Shown: in pieces, positions 1 to 11,400 of the stretch
How positions within the stretch are numbered: position 1 is the first letter of the stretch
How the letters are laid out: every line of letters begins with the position of its first letter
Assembly (NCBI RefSeq): GCF_963676685.1
Contig: NC_092349.1
Location: forward strand, 58,883,431-58,947,430
Direction: 5' to 3'
From: Mytilus edulis
Lineage: Eukaryota > Mollusca > Bivalvia > Mytilida > Mytilidae
Length of the DNA: 64,000 nt
Program-made: the position numbers and the translations under genes
Notes under the pieces: generated by a model
What the model saw: only the letters and a program-made list of their open reading frames with translations
What the model was told of the DNA's origin: nothing
Databases searched by the model: none

Positions 1-591
1 AAAATCCCACGAGAATAACAAATATAACATCAAAACCAAATACATGAATTTGGGATAGACAAGTACCGTGACACTTCTTATCGCAATGTGAATTTACACT
101 CAAAAATAAGAGAACACAAACGACGCAACGTTAAAATGTAACACACATAGATAGTTATCAAAAGTACCAGGATTATAATTTTATACGCCAGACGCGCGTT
201 ACGTCTACATAGAAACGAACTATAATATAACAATGGCCATATTCCTGAACTTGGTACAGGACATTTTTTAGGATTGTCAGTTTTCATATCGAAGGTAGGT
301 GGTTTTCTTCGGGCACTCCGGTTTCCTCCACCTAAAAAATGGCTGACACGACACAACCGAAATGCGGTGCTTAAAAGTGGCTTTAAAACTCAAAAAATCA
401 AAATCAAATGTTATTGCTGAATTATTCTTACGTTTGTTTTGTGTCTGTATTGCTATGACCAAAATTGTTTTTGTTTGTTTACAATAACAAATCATCATAA
501 ATTTCATATAATTTTAGAAATAATTTTAAATTCATGTATTTGGTTTTGATGTTATATATCTATGTTATATTTGATATTCTCGTGGGATTTT
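1..591. mobile_element. Inverted-repeat (foldback/MITE-like) element at window edge
   Basis: Bases 1-50 are the reverse complement of about 529-591, apart from a short insertion near 557-570. Both arms carry the stretch ending in CGTGGGATTTT. The interior (75-240) holds inverted pieces of short repeats seen elsewhere in the window, including the CGCCAGACGCGCG repeat at 185-200. The left end coincides with the window edge, so the element may extend further. No transposase is visible, and short reading frames here are repeat noise. Confidence 0.6.
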
Positions 592-592
592 G

Positions 593-760
593 TCTATGTG
601 TGTTACATTTCGGTGTTATGTCGTTGTTCTCCTCTTATATTTAATGCGTTTCCCTCGGTTTTAGTTTGTTACCCCGATTTTGTTTTTTGTCCATGGATTT
701 ATGAGTTTTGAACAGCGGTATACTACTGTTGCCTTTATTTATTGTGTTTAGTAATTTGAT
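593..760 (+). repeat. Interspersed repeat family A
   Basis: Fragment containing the landmarks GTGTGTTACATTT, GTTACCCCGATTT and GAACAGCGGTATAC. Related copies occur at 7340-7690 (+), 51780-52050 (-) and 55060-55200 (+), with a diverged piece at 2030-2185 (+). Noncoding as far as can be seen. Confidence 0.6.
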
Positions 761-789
761 ACGAAATCAAAACTGTCGGATTTTGACTA

Positions 790-1110
790 TAAACAAAAGT
801 AAATATGGAACTCCCGAAGAAGTATTGTTCAGTTTTTAAATTATTATATCACAAAATGACTCCGAGGAAATTCAAAACGAAAAGTCCCCAATCAAATGGC
901 AAAATCAAAAGCTAAAACACATGAAACGAATAGATAACAACTGTCATATTCCTGTCTTGGTACAGGCATTTTCTTATGTAGAAGATGGTGTATTAAACCT
1001 AGTTTTAAAGGTGTCTAAACCTCTATGACAGTTGCATCAAATTCCATCATATTGGCAACAATGTGGGAACAAAACAAACAGACATAATAGGTAAAATTAA
1101 CATTTTTTAT
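790..1110 (+). repeat. Interspersed repeat family B (SINE-like)
   Basis: A roughly 300-bp unit that begins with ACTCCGAGGAAATTCA. It continues through CTGTCATATTCCTG, TTGGTACAGGCATTTTC and a 'cctctatgacag' stretch. Copies are at 12694-12990 (+), 38443-38770 (+), 16010-16235 (-) and 7735-7935 (-). It lies in the intron upstream of the first visible transporter exon. Confidence 0.6.
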
Positions 1111-1704
1111 ATATAAGTTAAGGTGTCCACCAAAGTTATCAAAAGAAGAAGTGAAATGTTATTCTGTTTTAATTGAAAAAATATTACGTTCAACACTTTG
1201 GTTGGGTACGCCGATATTTTGTGTTAAAACAATTCGGGGCATGCAATATTTTAAGCGTACATAAACTGTATATGACTGGTCTCTTTTAAACTTTGTGCTT
1301 TCAGTGTGTTTTGTTTGCCCCTCATTCGAGCGTTTCTGATGCTAATTCCAAAAATAAGTGTATTTTTCGCGAAAACTGTTGTCATAGATGAGGGTCGGGA
1401 TGGGAGGGTTCATTTTTATAATCTTTAATTTTTGGGGCCAATTTTCTATATTCTGTATTACTTTTGCCTGTTTATTTCCTTTTATTAATATGTTAGCAAC
1501 CCATTATTGTCGTTTTTACAACCATTTTTTCTATTCTTTCTCTATTCTGCCCTTTATTTGTACTTTGGCTCGTTATTATCTACTCTGTAAAACAAACCAT
1601 CCAGACCCTCATAGATTCATGTGTTTCAGTTCTACACACTATGTTTGAAGTTGTATCAAGCACTGTATAACAACAATAATTATACAAGACATTTCTTTTT
1701 TCAG
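1111..1704. other. Intronic DNA, no gene seen
   Basis: AT-rich sequence upstream of the transporter exon. The stretch 1390-1620 is open in one frame but is low-complexity and looks like repeat-derived DNA. I see no further SLC23 exon here. Confidence 0.4.
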
Positions 1705-3032
1705 ATTCGGACCAACTGAATCAAATTGTTAAAGTTACCCTTGGTAACGCCATGTTCGTAGGATTTATTGTTTCGTTGATAATGGATAACACTGTGAAAG
1801 GTAAGATAATCCTCCAGATAAGATATGTATAAACCTTTTCAATGAATGATATACGTCTTATTAAATGCAATAAATCTATTTATTTTAACGAGGATAGAAC
1901 GAATTGCATGCTGTCAAAACTTGAATTACAATAGCTGAATAATAAAAATTCACATTGCAAAATGTATTAAAAGTTAAGGCAGAAAGTCAAACATAGATTA
2001 TATAATAGTAGCGAGCGAAGCATATATAGCAGCAGATACCTACATTGTCGGCGCACCCTCTATGTTTGGCTTTAATGCGATTCCCTAAGTTATTTGTTTC
2101 TCTAACTATGATTGGTCTGCTTTGTCGATTTATGAGATTTGAAGATTGATGAACTACTGTTGCTTTTATTATATCACCCAACATCCCCATTCATTTGAGT
2201 GTTCTTTTGGTTTCGGGGGATGAACAATTGGATACCCGAAATATCAAGCTTAAATCAAATCTCTTTATTCAACAATTTTTGCAGATAATTTTTGAATGGT
2301 CATTTCCATCAAGGTAAATTTTCTTAATTTACTACTTTTCATATCTTTCGTTCTAATTTGACAATTTTATGGACTCTCCGACGACAATGATTCCTTTTTG
2401 TGCGCTACTTTTTTGAGATTCAACGATCAAAGATTTACTTCTTGGTGGGATAAACTGTCATTACATGTTGCTGATCGTACTTCTACGTCATTTAGTCTCT
2501 GTTGGAAAGGTGCATCATTGGCAATCATATGACATCTTCCAGTATTTATGAATACCAGTATATTGATTTTAGATTTCTTGCTTGAGCTATTTTACTTGAT
2601 ATAAAACTAAATTAAAAAAAAAATTCACTCGTCTTTTATTGGTTTGACTCATTGATGACAGCATTATGGCAAATTATAGATGCTAACTACTACGTCATTT
2701 TTTTTCGGACTCATCGGCAATCATACACCATCGTATTTTATTTGTATACTCTTTTTACAAACAATGCAAAATTTATTACCAAATTAATTCTTGTACTTTG
2801 TGTTGTAGGTACCGATAGGGAAAGAGGAATATTGAAAGAAGATTCATTATCGGCGGAAAATAAGCAGACGTTATTACAAGATGATCACGTGACACTTCGA
2901 TCTCGATTATTTGACCTTCCATTTGTTAGTCGACTGCAAAAAAGCTGTAAACCTCTTCGTCACGTGCCATTTTTACAACCATATATAGAGTCACATGACG
3001 TGACTGATAATGGATCGAACCAATATGCATAA
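1705..3032 (+). CDS. SLC23A: SLC23-family nucleobase/ascorbate transporter, last two coding exons
   Basis: Two exons are visible: 1705-1800, after a TTTTTTCAG acceptor and followed by GTAAGA, and 2809-3032, after TGTTGTAG. Exon 1 begins with the last two bases of a split codon. The joined frame ends with a TAA at 3030-3032. The first exon reads as the final membrane helix of the family, with LGNAMFVGF and DNTVKGTDRERG; the second matches the family's cytoplasmic tail (FDLPFVSRLQ). Vertebrate SLC23A1/2 end similarly, with GNAMFVGG, DNT and a KERG/EERG step. These proteins are Na+-coupled ascorbate or nucleobase carriers of the plasma membrane; which substrate this one uses cannot be told from the tail. 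The upstream ~90% of the protein lies outside the window. The intron holds a diverged family A repeat. Assignment to the family is strong, subfamily is open. Confidence 0.82.
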
Positions 3033-3085
3033 TGTGAATAACTAAATCGACATTTCGAATCAATAATCATATTAAAACTTTCATT

Positions 3086-3096
3086 AATAAAATAAA
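3086..3096 (+). terminator. Poly(A) signals of the SLC23 gene
   Basis: Two overlapping AATAAA hexamers (3086-3091 and 3091-3096) lie about 55 bp after the transporter stop codon. Confidence 0.55.
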
Positions 3097-3229
3097 AATG
3101 TCAGTTTTATGACAATATCGCAATTTTCAATGCCATCAAAATCAGAAGGAAAATTTCAATTTTGAAACACATGCTGTATGAATAGAAGAAATGAATCGAA
3201 GACAGACACTACAATGAAGAAAAAAGACA

Positions 3230-3480
3230 GACATAGCCCTAATGAACTTATTATTGGGTATGTTCTTGCTTGAGCAACACCACGGGTGCCACAATTCGAG
3301 CACAATCTGTCTACCCTTTATGAGTATCTGAGATTAATCCAGGTTTTCGGTGGGGTTCGTGTTGCTCAGTTTTAAGTCTTTTTTTTTGTGCACTTTAATA
3401 CCTGTTTCACATGTTCTTTTTAAACCATGGCGTTTTAAGTTCATTTTTGACGTTGAGTTTAAATGTCCTTTTTGTAACTT
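3230..3480 (+). repeat. Diverged retroelement 3' tail fragment
   Basis: Contains GGTGGGGTTCGTGTTGCT and CCATGGCG landmarks in the order found in the 3' tail of the reverse-transcriptase elements at 10.3-11.0 kb (+) and 43.4-44.2 kb (-). No coding part is present. Confidence 0.5.
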
Positions 3481-6400
3481 TCACCTCTCTTTATTGTTTC
3501 GTTTGTAATTTCTATCTTATATTGAATAAGCTTCTATTTCAAAAGTTGACTGATAAACCTCGATTTTATACGTTTTATGTTGTCATTTGAATGTTATATA
3601 TAACATTGCCATTAAAGGGAAATTCCGCGATTTTTTACTTATCATCTAATTATGTTCATCTTAACATAAAAAACACATTTGCAAAGTTTTAAATTTATAT
3701 TCCTTCTAATAACGGAGAAAATCAAGTATTTGTAACTTTTTTGGTTGAATTCTCGAGTGGGTCGTGACGTATTAGCCCGATTTATTGAATTCTGGGAAAA
3801 AATAAAATCTGTTTAACTCTTATATCTTATCGACAATATACGTAATTAAAAGCGCACAGCTGACGAATGGTCGTAGTCATTAACCACAATATAAGCATGA
3901 ACGAAAATGAATATGCATATACCGTTTTGTAATGATGAATTAAATTCCTATTAAATTATCTCTAGTAAATGTTTTCGAATAAATTTCATTAATTATTGTT
4001 GAGATTTTTTTCATAAAATATTTATTGAACATTTTTACTGATATTGAACTGAAAATATTTCAGTTCTATTTACCGTTATTGTCTTGATAATCATTTCAAT
4101 GCAACTAAAGTGTGAGCAGAGTGTGTATATTATTTTGTAAAGGTCACTGTATATTTCTCGGCTTGAGGTCAATTTGTTTACCTTGTAGCTATTTAGCCGC
4201 AGGTGTGAGTTCAAGCGAACACAGGTATACATGTTGTTATTTGGAAAGGATAAACAGAAAGGATTAGTAGAAAGAGTATGCTGTCACGATTTTAATACAC
4301 TAAGATTTAATACACGATGAGAATAAAGATACAATAATTAAATTGTGTAAATTATTTGAAAATAAAATTCAGATTCGTAATTCCGAAAGTGCATAAAAAT
4401 ACAAGGAAATAATTTTTGATTACTTTCTTAGCTGCAATTGGCGTAAATGAAGTAAAAAAATAGTAGTTTTAATCTTTAATAAAAACTAAATGCAATATTA
4501 CCCAATTTGATATACCATTGCAAATCTGTTTGATATCATTGACTTTACCGGAATTTTTTTAACTTGTATTCAAATCTGGCTGTGTTCAAATACTAATAAA
4601 ACTATAGCAATTTTAAAGTTTTTAATTGAAAAAAAAATACAACATACAAAATGCATGATGTTTTTTAGTTTCTTTTTAACATTTTATTCTTACATAATTA
4701 AATTCATTTGACAATCATTTACACGAACTTTTTATGAAAAGAATACCAATTATCTAAGCTAAGGCATTTATTTTTTTTGAGGATTTTTTTTAAAAATTCT
4801 ATGATAATATTTGTGCAATGTTGAACATGATAGCCGTCATTAATCCAAATAATACAGTAGTTGTAATAAAACTTATATCTTAGTCATGCATAACTGAGAT
4901 TGACGAATTTAGAATAGTTCGTCCATACATCGTTGTTCTTGAAACAATCATTATTAGTATACATACATGTAAGTTTCCTGACGTATAAGCGCCTTTGAGG
5001 ATGAGCTCCAGAGAAAGCAGACTAGTAGCGTTTCGTTCGTTCGTTTGTTGGGAAAGGAGAGGAAATGCAACCACTTGTACAGATAAACGCAGAATTACCA
5101 TATAAGCATTTATAGTCAATACAATCAGAAAGAGTTCCCATCGTTGGACAGGGAATATGAAGGCTTCCAAGAATGAACAAGTGACATGTCGAACTCTGAA
5201 CAGTTAGAAAACGGACTATCGACATCGACCGCTTGTTCTTGATATTTGAAACTGCATGCATATATACGTATACGTTTATGATAGTGATGAGTTCTTGCGA
5301 CTGACAAAAACTAAATTCCTTCATGGTTATATCTTGCCATACTTTTATATTGGTTTGTAACATTGTGTAAGGTGATTACTCAAAATCGTAATTTGAAAAT
5401 CCTGTTTGTGAGATGTAGATTCATTTCAATACAGAAATTTCGTCTATGTATTAAGTTCCACAAGTGTATAACACGGGGAAGCTCTGAGGGTCCATTACTC
5501 CCATTTTGTTTGGGTGTGAACCATCGATGTTTACAGCAATATCAAAGAATAAGATGATGATGGTAGAAAGAACTATGGGCGTTATGTGGCAAATATTACA
5601 TGCATATCGGACCATGAGTTGTCAATCTGTATGAAAAGATTTCCAATACAACCATGTTATTGAGAAGCAAGGTTTACATGCTATACTCTCGTACTAGTAT
5701 TACAGGGTTCTTGTGGCGTTCACCTTAGACACACACCTTTTTAACGATGTTTAAAAAAAACGACAGAAACAATTTAATGTCATATTTCCATATTTTTTTT
5801 AAAATATAACTAAAAGTCTTTTAACTGACAAGAATACCCCTATTTAGCGGACAAGTAATTTATTCTTTTTTCTGTAATTAAATACCAAGAACGAAAATAA
5901 CTCCCGAAATTAATTTGAAACTTTGATACTCAAAAGTTTCCCAGCAAAATATTCACATCCCTCAAGGGGATAATTAGTGTTCGTCCAGTGGCATATATAA
6001 CAATTGTGATGACGAATTCCTTCCTTTGTTCGAGAACAATCTTATTGAAATATAAATCTGTGATTTTACTATTTCCCGTGACAACTTCAATGAACCAAAG
6101 CAAAAGTTATACATCGACCTGTATTTAAATCAAATTGGTTCTCTTCTTCTTCTGGTATACAATAGTCTATCGACATTCAATGATTACATACTGTTGGCAT
6201 ACGTGGACTAGTCTATTTACAAAACTTTTACCCCAATTTATTCAAAATATATGATTTTTTTCTTATGTTTAATGTATACATGTATATATTTTAAATTGCG
6301 CTTTAGTTCCATAACTTTCTACCCAGTCGTATAAACGAATCGTCGGCAAGTGCGTACATTTTTTTAAATCAATATTTCTGGTATGTTCCAATCTGTCCTT

Positions 6401-7220
6401 CACCATTGACAATGAGTATATATTACATTTTCCCAAATTCACCCTTGGAAAAAATATTTAAATAGATTTTAATTTCATCAAATCTTATTTTTTGGGTATT
6501 ATTTATATTTTTATGAATAATATTCTTTACACCAGAAATGTTATTCATAAACAAGCGTATGAGTTTAGTAATGACAAGTAAGACAGAGTTGTATATTATA
6601 CATCTGATAGTTCAAAATGGAAAGTTATAAGTTATCAGCCGTGAACACTGATCAATACATGCAGAAGTGAAACGATGCATGAACTTGCAAGCCCGACAGG
6701 AAATCGCTTGAATACCTGGACGTGTCACCTCACACCCCTCACAATACCTTTGAAAGTAATACCTTTAGCCATGCTGGTGATCAGATGAGGGAAGATTATA
6801 AGTTATTTGAAAAAAGTTTATTACTTTAAAGAATTATGAACAAATTAGATTTTCGAAAACAATTTTCACGGAACACTTATTTATGATTTCAACTTTGACT
6901 TTTTACCTAATTCCAATATCAACAGTTTAAAAACAACAGACCATGGTAATTTAAAAAAAATAAGAATATTTTCCGTATCAAGTTAGTAAGTCGGATAAAA
7001 AAAACGTACGATTGACAAGATATCGACACGCAATTGCGACTACATCGGTTACTGTAGTTTTGTTCCTTTTGGGTTTATAGACATATCGATTTTATTTACC
7101 GGGAAAGAAGACAAAATGGCTGATCGTAGAGAAATGATACTCTAAATTTAAAATCGATGGTGATCGCTTATCTAGCGGAATAAAACTTTAATATCTATGA
7201 ATTTGAGCATTTTTATACCG
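3481..7220. other. Intergenic DNA with a weak terminal inverted-repeat pair
   Basis: No gene is recognised. About 3612-3660 (TTAAAGGGAAA then an AT-rich run) is similar to the reverse complement of about 7222-7275, so 3612-7275 could be one large inverted-repeat element. The interior shows no transposase. Overlapping open frames at 4880-5363 (-) have no recognisable protein and look like chance. Confidence 0.3.
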
Positions 7221-7329
7221 AATGAACATAATATCAATTTTTGATTTTTTTGCGAAGTTTCCCTTTAACGCGGGAGGTTTGGCATGCCACAAAACCAGGT
7301 TTAACCCACCATTTTTTTCTTTAAAAATG

Positions 7330-7690
7330 TCCTGTGCCAAGTCCGAAATATGGCCATTGTTTTATTATAGTTCGTTTCTGTGTGTGTTACATTTTAACGT
7401 TGTGTTTCCGTTGTGTCGTTTGTTTTCTCTTATATTTGAGTGTGAATTCACATTACTATAAGACGTGTCACGGTACTTTTCTATTCCAAATTCATGTGTT
7501 TGTTTTGTTATTCTCATCGGATTTTTTCTAATGCTTAGTCCGTTTCTATGTGTGTTACATTTTAATGTTGTGTCGTTGTTCTTCTCTTATATTTAATGCG
7601 TTTCCCTCAGTTTTAGTTTGTTACCCCGATTTAGTTTTTTGTCCATCGATTTACGAGTTTTGAACAGCGGTATACCATTGTTGCCTTTAT
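7330..7690 (+). repeat. Interspersed repeat family A, tandem pieces
   Basis: Two successive pieces of the family A repeat: the GTGTGTTACATTTTAA landmark occurs near 7380 and again near 7550. The second runs through GTTACCCCGATTTAG and GAACAGCGGTATACC. Confidence 0.6.
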
Positions 7691-7734
7691 TTAACTATTA
7701 CGTCGGTTTTATTTTACTCACACATTGTTGTCAA

Positions 7735-7935
7735 TGTGATGGAAGTGTATGCGACTTTCATACAAGAGAGAGGTTTAGCCTTCTATAACACGATATTTAA
7801 TCCACCGTTTTTTTACATAAAGAAATGCATGTACCATGTGTACAAGTCAGTTGTTTTCCATTCGTTTGATGTGTTTGAGCTTTTAATTGATTTTGCCTTT
7901 TCATAAATGACTTTCCGTTTTAAAATTTCCTTGGA
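7735..7935 (-). repeat. Repeat family B, reverse copy
   Basis: Reverse-oriented, diverged copy of the family B repeat (compare 16010-16235), including the 'gagaggtttagcc' and 'tccattcgtttgatgtgtttg' landmarks. Confidence 0.5.
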
Positions 7936-7986
7936 GTTTGGTATTTTAGCTATTTTACTTTTCACATATGTTATCACACTTCTTAT

Positions 7987-8315
7987 AGAGGTCGGTCATT
8001 TAAAGATGTATCAACCGTATCATATACGTTGACGCATCTGTAGATTTACAAATACACATTATTTGATCCCGAGCTTTAATTGTATATACTTTCTATAATG
8101 CAGATGGGCAACTGATAAATTTCTAATGCTAGTAGTTTATTGTGTAGCTGAATTAGTTGTTGGAAAAGAGGGGCGAAATATACAAGAGGGACAGAGGGAA
8201 AACGTATAATAGTCTTAAGTTCGGGATCACATAATACTTTTTGGTATATATATCTGCAGATGCGTATACGTCAACGTATATGATACGGTTGATACGTTTT
8301 TAAATGACCGACCTC
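7987..8315. mobile_element. MITE with TA target duplication (Tc1/mariner-like size)
   Basis: The 329-bp element begins GAGGTCGGTCATTTAA and ends in the inverted form. The inverted repeats extend about 55 bp inward with few mismatches (the GATACGGTTGATAC region matches GTATCAACCGTATC). Both ends are flanked by TA, as expected of Tc1/mariner-type insertions. There is no coding capacity; superfamily assignment is inference from the TA flank. Confidence 0.65.
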
Positions 8316-8378
8316 TATTACAATTGGCCAAAAAATATTAACAATCAGAATACAGACACACACAAATTACATTTCACC

Positions 8379-8384
8379 TTTATT
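8379..8384 (-). terminator. Poly(A) signal of the TenA-like gene
   Basis: TTTATT on the plus strand is AATAAA on the minus strand, about 75 bp downstream of the TGA stop of the TenA-like gene. Confidence 0.5.
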
Positions 8385-8458
8385 ATCTAATTTAATTTAC
8401 AATTTCTTTGTTTTTTTTATCGTCACCTTTTAGGTAAAAATAACCAAAAAGAATGTTC

Positions 8459-11400
8459 TCATATCGGTACTGAACCAAAAAAGTTAGCTTCTCCATTCAT
8501 GCATTTGGAATAGATACCCAGAGCTTTCTTTTTATCTATTTCCTGCTTCGAGAAAGCAGCATTCACACGGACTTCCAACTTCTTATATCCTTCATAAGAA
8601 GGATCAAAATTTGCTTTGAACCAGTCAGTATATGCCCCAAAATCATGCTACAAATAAATTGAAAATATTAATTATATAATATAAGATAGCAAAAATTAGC
8701 ATGTGATACGAAAGGTCAATACCAAACTAATATCGTACTATATATTTCATAATAATATTTTATTACAAATAATTGCAATTAATATTAATTATATTCTTTT
8801 TTTGTTTATGAAATAAGTATTTAATATGATTATTTTGTGTTCTAGTATATATTCCTAATGCCCGCGTCACACTGTCCCGATTTTTACGCTGATGGCAACA
8901 CGATTATGAAAATTTTCAAAATCGGGACTGATCGTATCCAGATCGGGCTATTCGTAGTGCCATCTTTAACCATCGTAGAACCATCGGCCACTTTTTCTAG
9001 CCTTCGGGGACAACTTCGGGAAGGGTTCTAAATTTTTAACATGTTAAAAAATCCCCGAAGGTGCGCCCGATGTTGAGGGTTCATATTGAGTTCGTTTCAC
9101 CATCCTCACCATCGTAATGTCACCGGAAATGCTTCTTTGAACAACGTATTGCATTCGTGTTTCCATCGTTTCCATCGGGCAGTTTTGACATTACGATTTC
9201 TACACGAATGAATCACGAAGCTACCCGAAGGTCTTATGATGGCAACACGAAGTCGTGAAGACCTCGTAATCCCGTCGTGTTGCCATCGAATAAAAGTACG
9301 AAGGCGACAAGATGGATCTACGACGGCAATAAATCCAGCTAAATGTAAGTTAATTTTCGCGCTAAAATACATTTAAAGTGCCATGCGCGATATGCACTGG
9401 TCAGTCTAATACGACAGTTAAGAAAGACGTTCACAAAACATGGAGCTCATATCATATGATTCTATGAGAACAAGAAAGGCGACAGCGTTGTTTCTATTAA
9501 TTAAAATGGAACAAGAAGAGCAGCTATTACAGGCTCAGGATTTACTTTCACAAGTAAAATATTATTTTTTTGTCAATTTTTCATATCAAGTAACATAATG
9601 AAAATCATAAACGCGCCTCGTACACCAACACTGCAGGTACACGTATATAGGGAAACCAACTTTTTCTTCATTACTCTGATTTTGTATGTATCGTCTGAGT
9701 TGTTGTCACACGAATGTTTACTCCATAACCATTTTGTTTTCTATATGTCATATTTTGCCGCATTTGTTGCCGAGCGTGGCATCCCCTCGTATGTAACATA
9801 TTGGGCATATAATTTAAATGCATCGTAAGCTGTACACGACGTCTTTTAGACATCGTATGGCCATCGGGCCATCATCGTAATCCATCGTGTAGCCTTCGTA
9901 ATCCATCGTGTAGCCTTCGTGATTCATCGTGTAGGCTTCAGCTGAGATATGAAGCTTAAATACCCGTCTTCGGTTAATCTTCGTATGTCCATCTTTTGCT
10001 ATCGTGTATTATTTCGGCACCATCGTATAGACTTAGTTATTCATCGTACTTGCTTCGGTCACTTTTTGGTATTTTAACGAGATCGGGACTAACTTCGTAC
10101 GAACTTACAATTTTTGCATTCGGGTGTCCATCGTATATAAAAATCGGGACAGTGTGACGCGGGCATAAGAGAATTGTATCCGAAAAGATTCTTTCTGTAG
10201 AGTAAACATCATGCCAATATAAAAAAAGACTGAAAGAGAATCCAGATGTACGTTTAAAAACGATTATGAAAAAAATAGATATAGTATACGTCAATAAGTT
10301 AAGATCATCTGCAAAATATATATGATAAAGGATACTACAGATACAGTTAAGTCTGTCTCATATCTTGACTTACACCTAGAAATTGACAATGCGGCTCTGC
10401 TGAAAACAAAACTTTACCAGAAAAGAGATGATTTCAGTTTCCCAATTGGGAACTTTCTCTTTCTATTTAGCAACATTCCAGCAGCGCCAGCATACAGAGT
10501 ATACATCTCCCAATTGATACGATATTCAATGGCTTGTATTCTCTATCATGATTTCCATGATAGAGGGTTCCTGCTCACAAGGAAAATAAAACCAAGAATT
10601 CCAAATTGTAAAGTTGGAATCATCCCTTTGTTAATTTTATGGACGCAATGACGAGTTGGTTGACCGTTATAGTATAACCGTTACACAGATGATGTCGGAT
10701 TATTCCTTATGTCGTAACTACAATACCCGTCCCTTTTCACAATTGTGACCTACCGAATAAGACTGTTAACCGGATTTGAAATAACATACGCAACATGACG
10801 GATGCCACATGCGAAGCAGGATTTGCCTACCATGCCAGATCACCTGGGATAACTCCCAGTTTTTGGTTGGGTTCGTGTTGCTTAGTCTTTAATTTTCTAT
10901 GTTGTATCTTGTGTACTAGTATTTGTCTGCTAGTCTTTGTATTTTTTAGCCATGGCGTTGTCAGTTTATTTTCAATATATGAGTTTGACTTTTCCTCTGG
11001 TATCTTTCGTCCCTCTTTTATATATATACCTTTGCTGCAGTCAATTGTTGTCCAAGCCATGGCCACAAACGTCCGCATGGAATTAATGCCACTAACATGT
11101 AATACGCATCATCGTTAGATGCCACATCCGCCACAATATCAACATATTCTTGACATTCTTTTCCCAATTCGATGGCCTTTCCATCTCTTATGTGCCATTT
11201 GTCAAATAAATCTTCATAATAGCTGAAATAAAAGCGGATTAAAGGATGTTCACTTGTCATGTTTTGGAATTTTTGTCAGATTTTCGGAATCCTCTGGTTT
11301 TATCAATTTGAATGCCTTAAACAATTTTGCCCATTGACCCCTATTTTTCTTTTTATAAATCTTTTGCATGTATAGTTATTAGCCATTTGTAAAAGTCTTA

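Noticed and set aside
1388-1648. 86-codon hydrophobic frame before the SLC23 exon
   Set aside because: Considered as a transporter membrane exon, but it does not resemble SLC23 helices and lacks proper borders; likely repeat DNA.
4880-5363. Three overlapping minus-strand frames of 60-113 codons
   Set aside because: They occupy different frames of the same sequence, with no homology or splice context.
9106-9372. 88-codon minus-strand frame
   Set aside because: Generated by CATCGT/CTTCGT hexamers inside the TIR element at 8859-10165.
10795-11118. 107-codon plus-strand frame spanning the TenA-like exon 3
   Set aside because: The first part is retroelement tail and the rest is antisense of the real exon.
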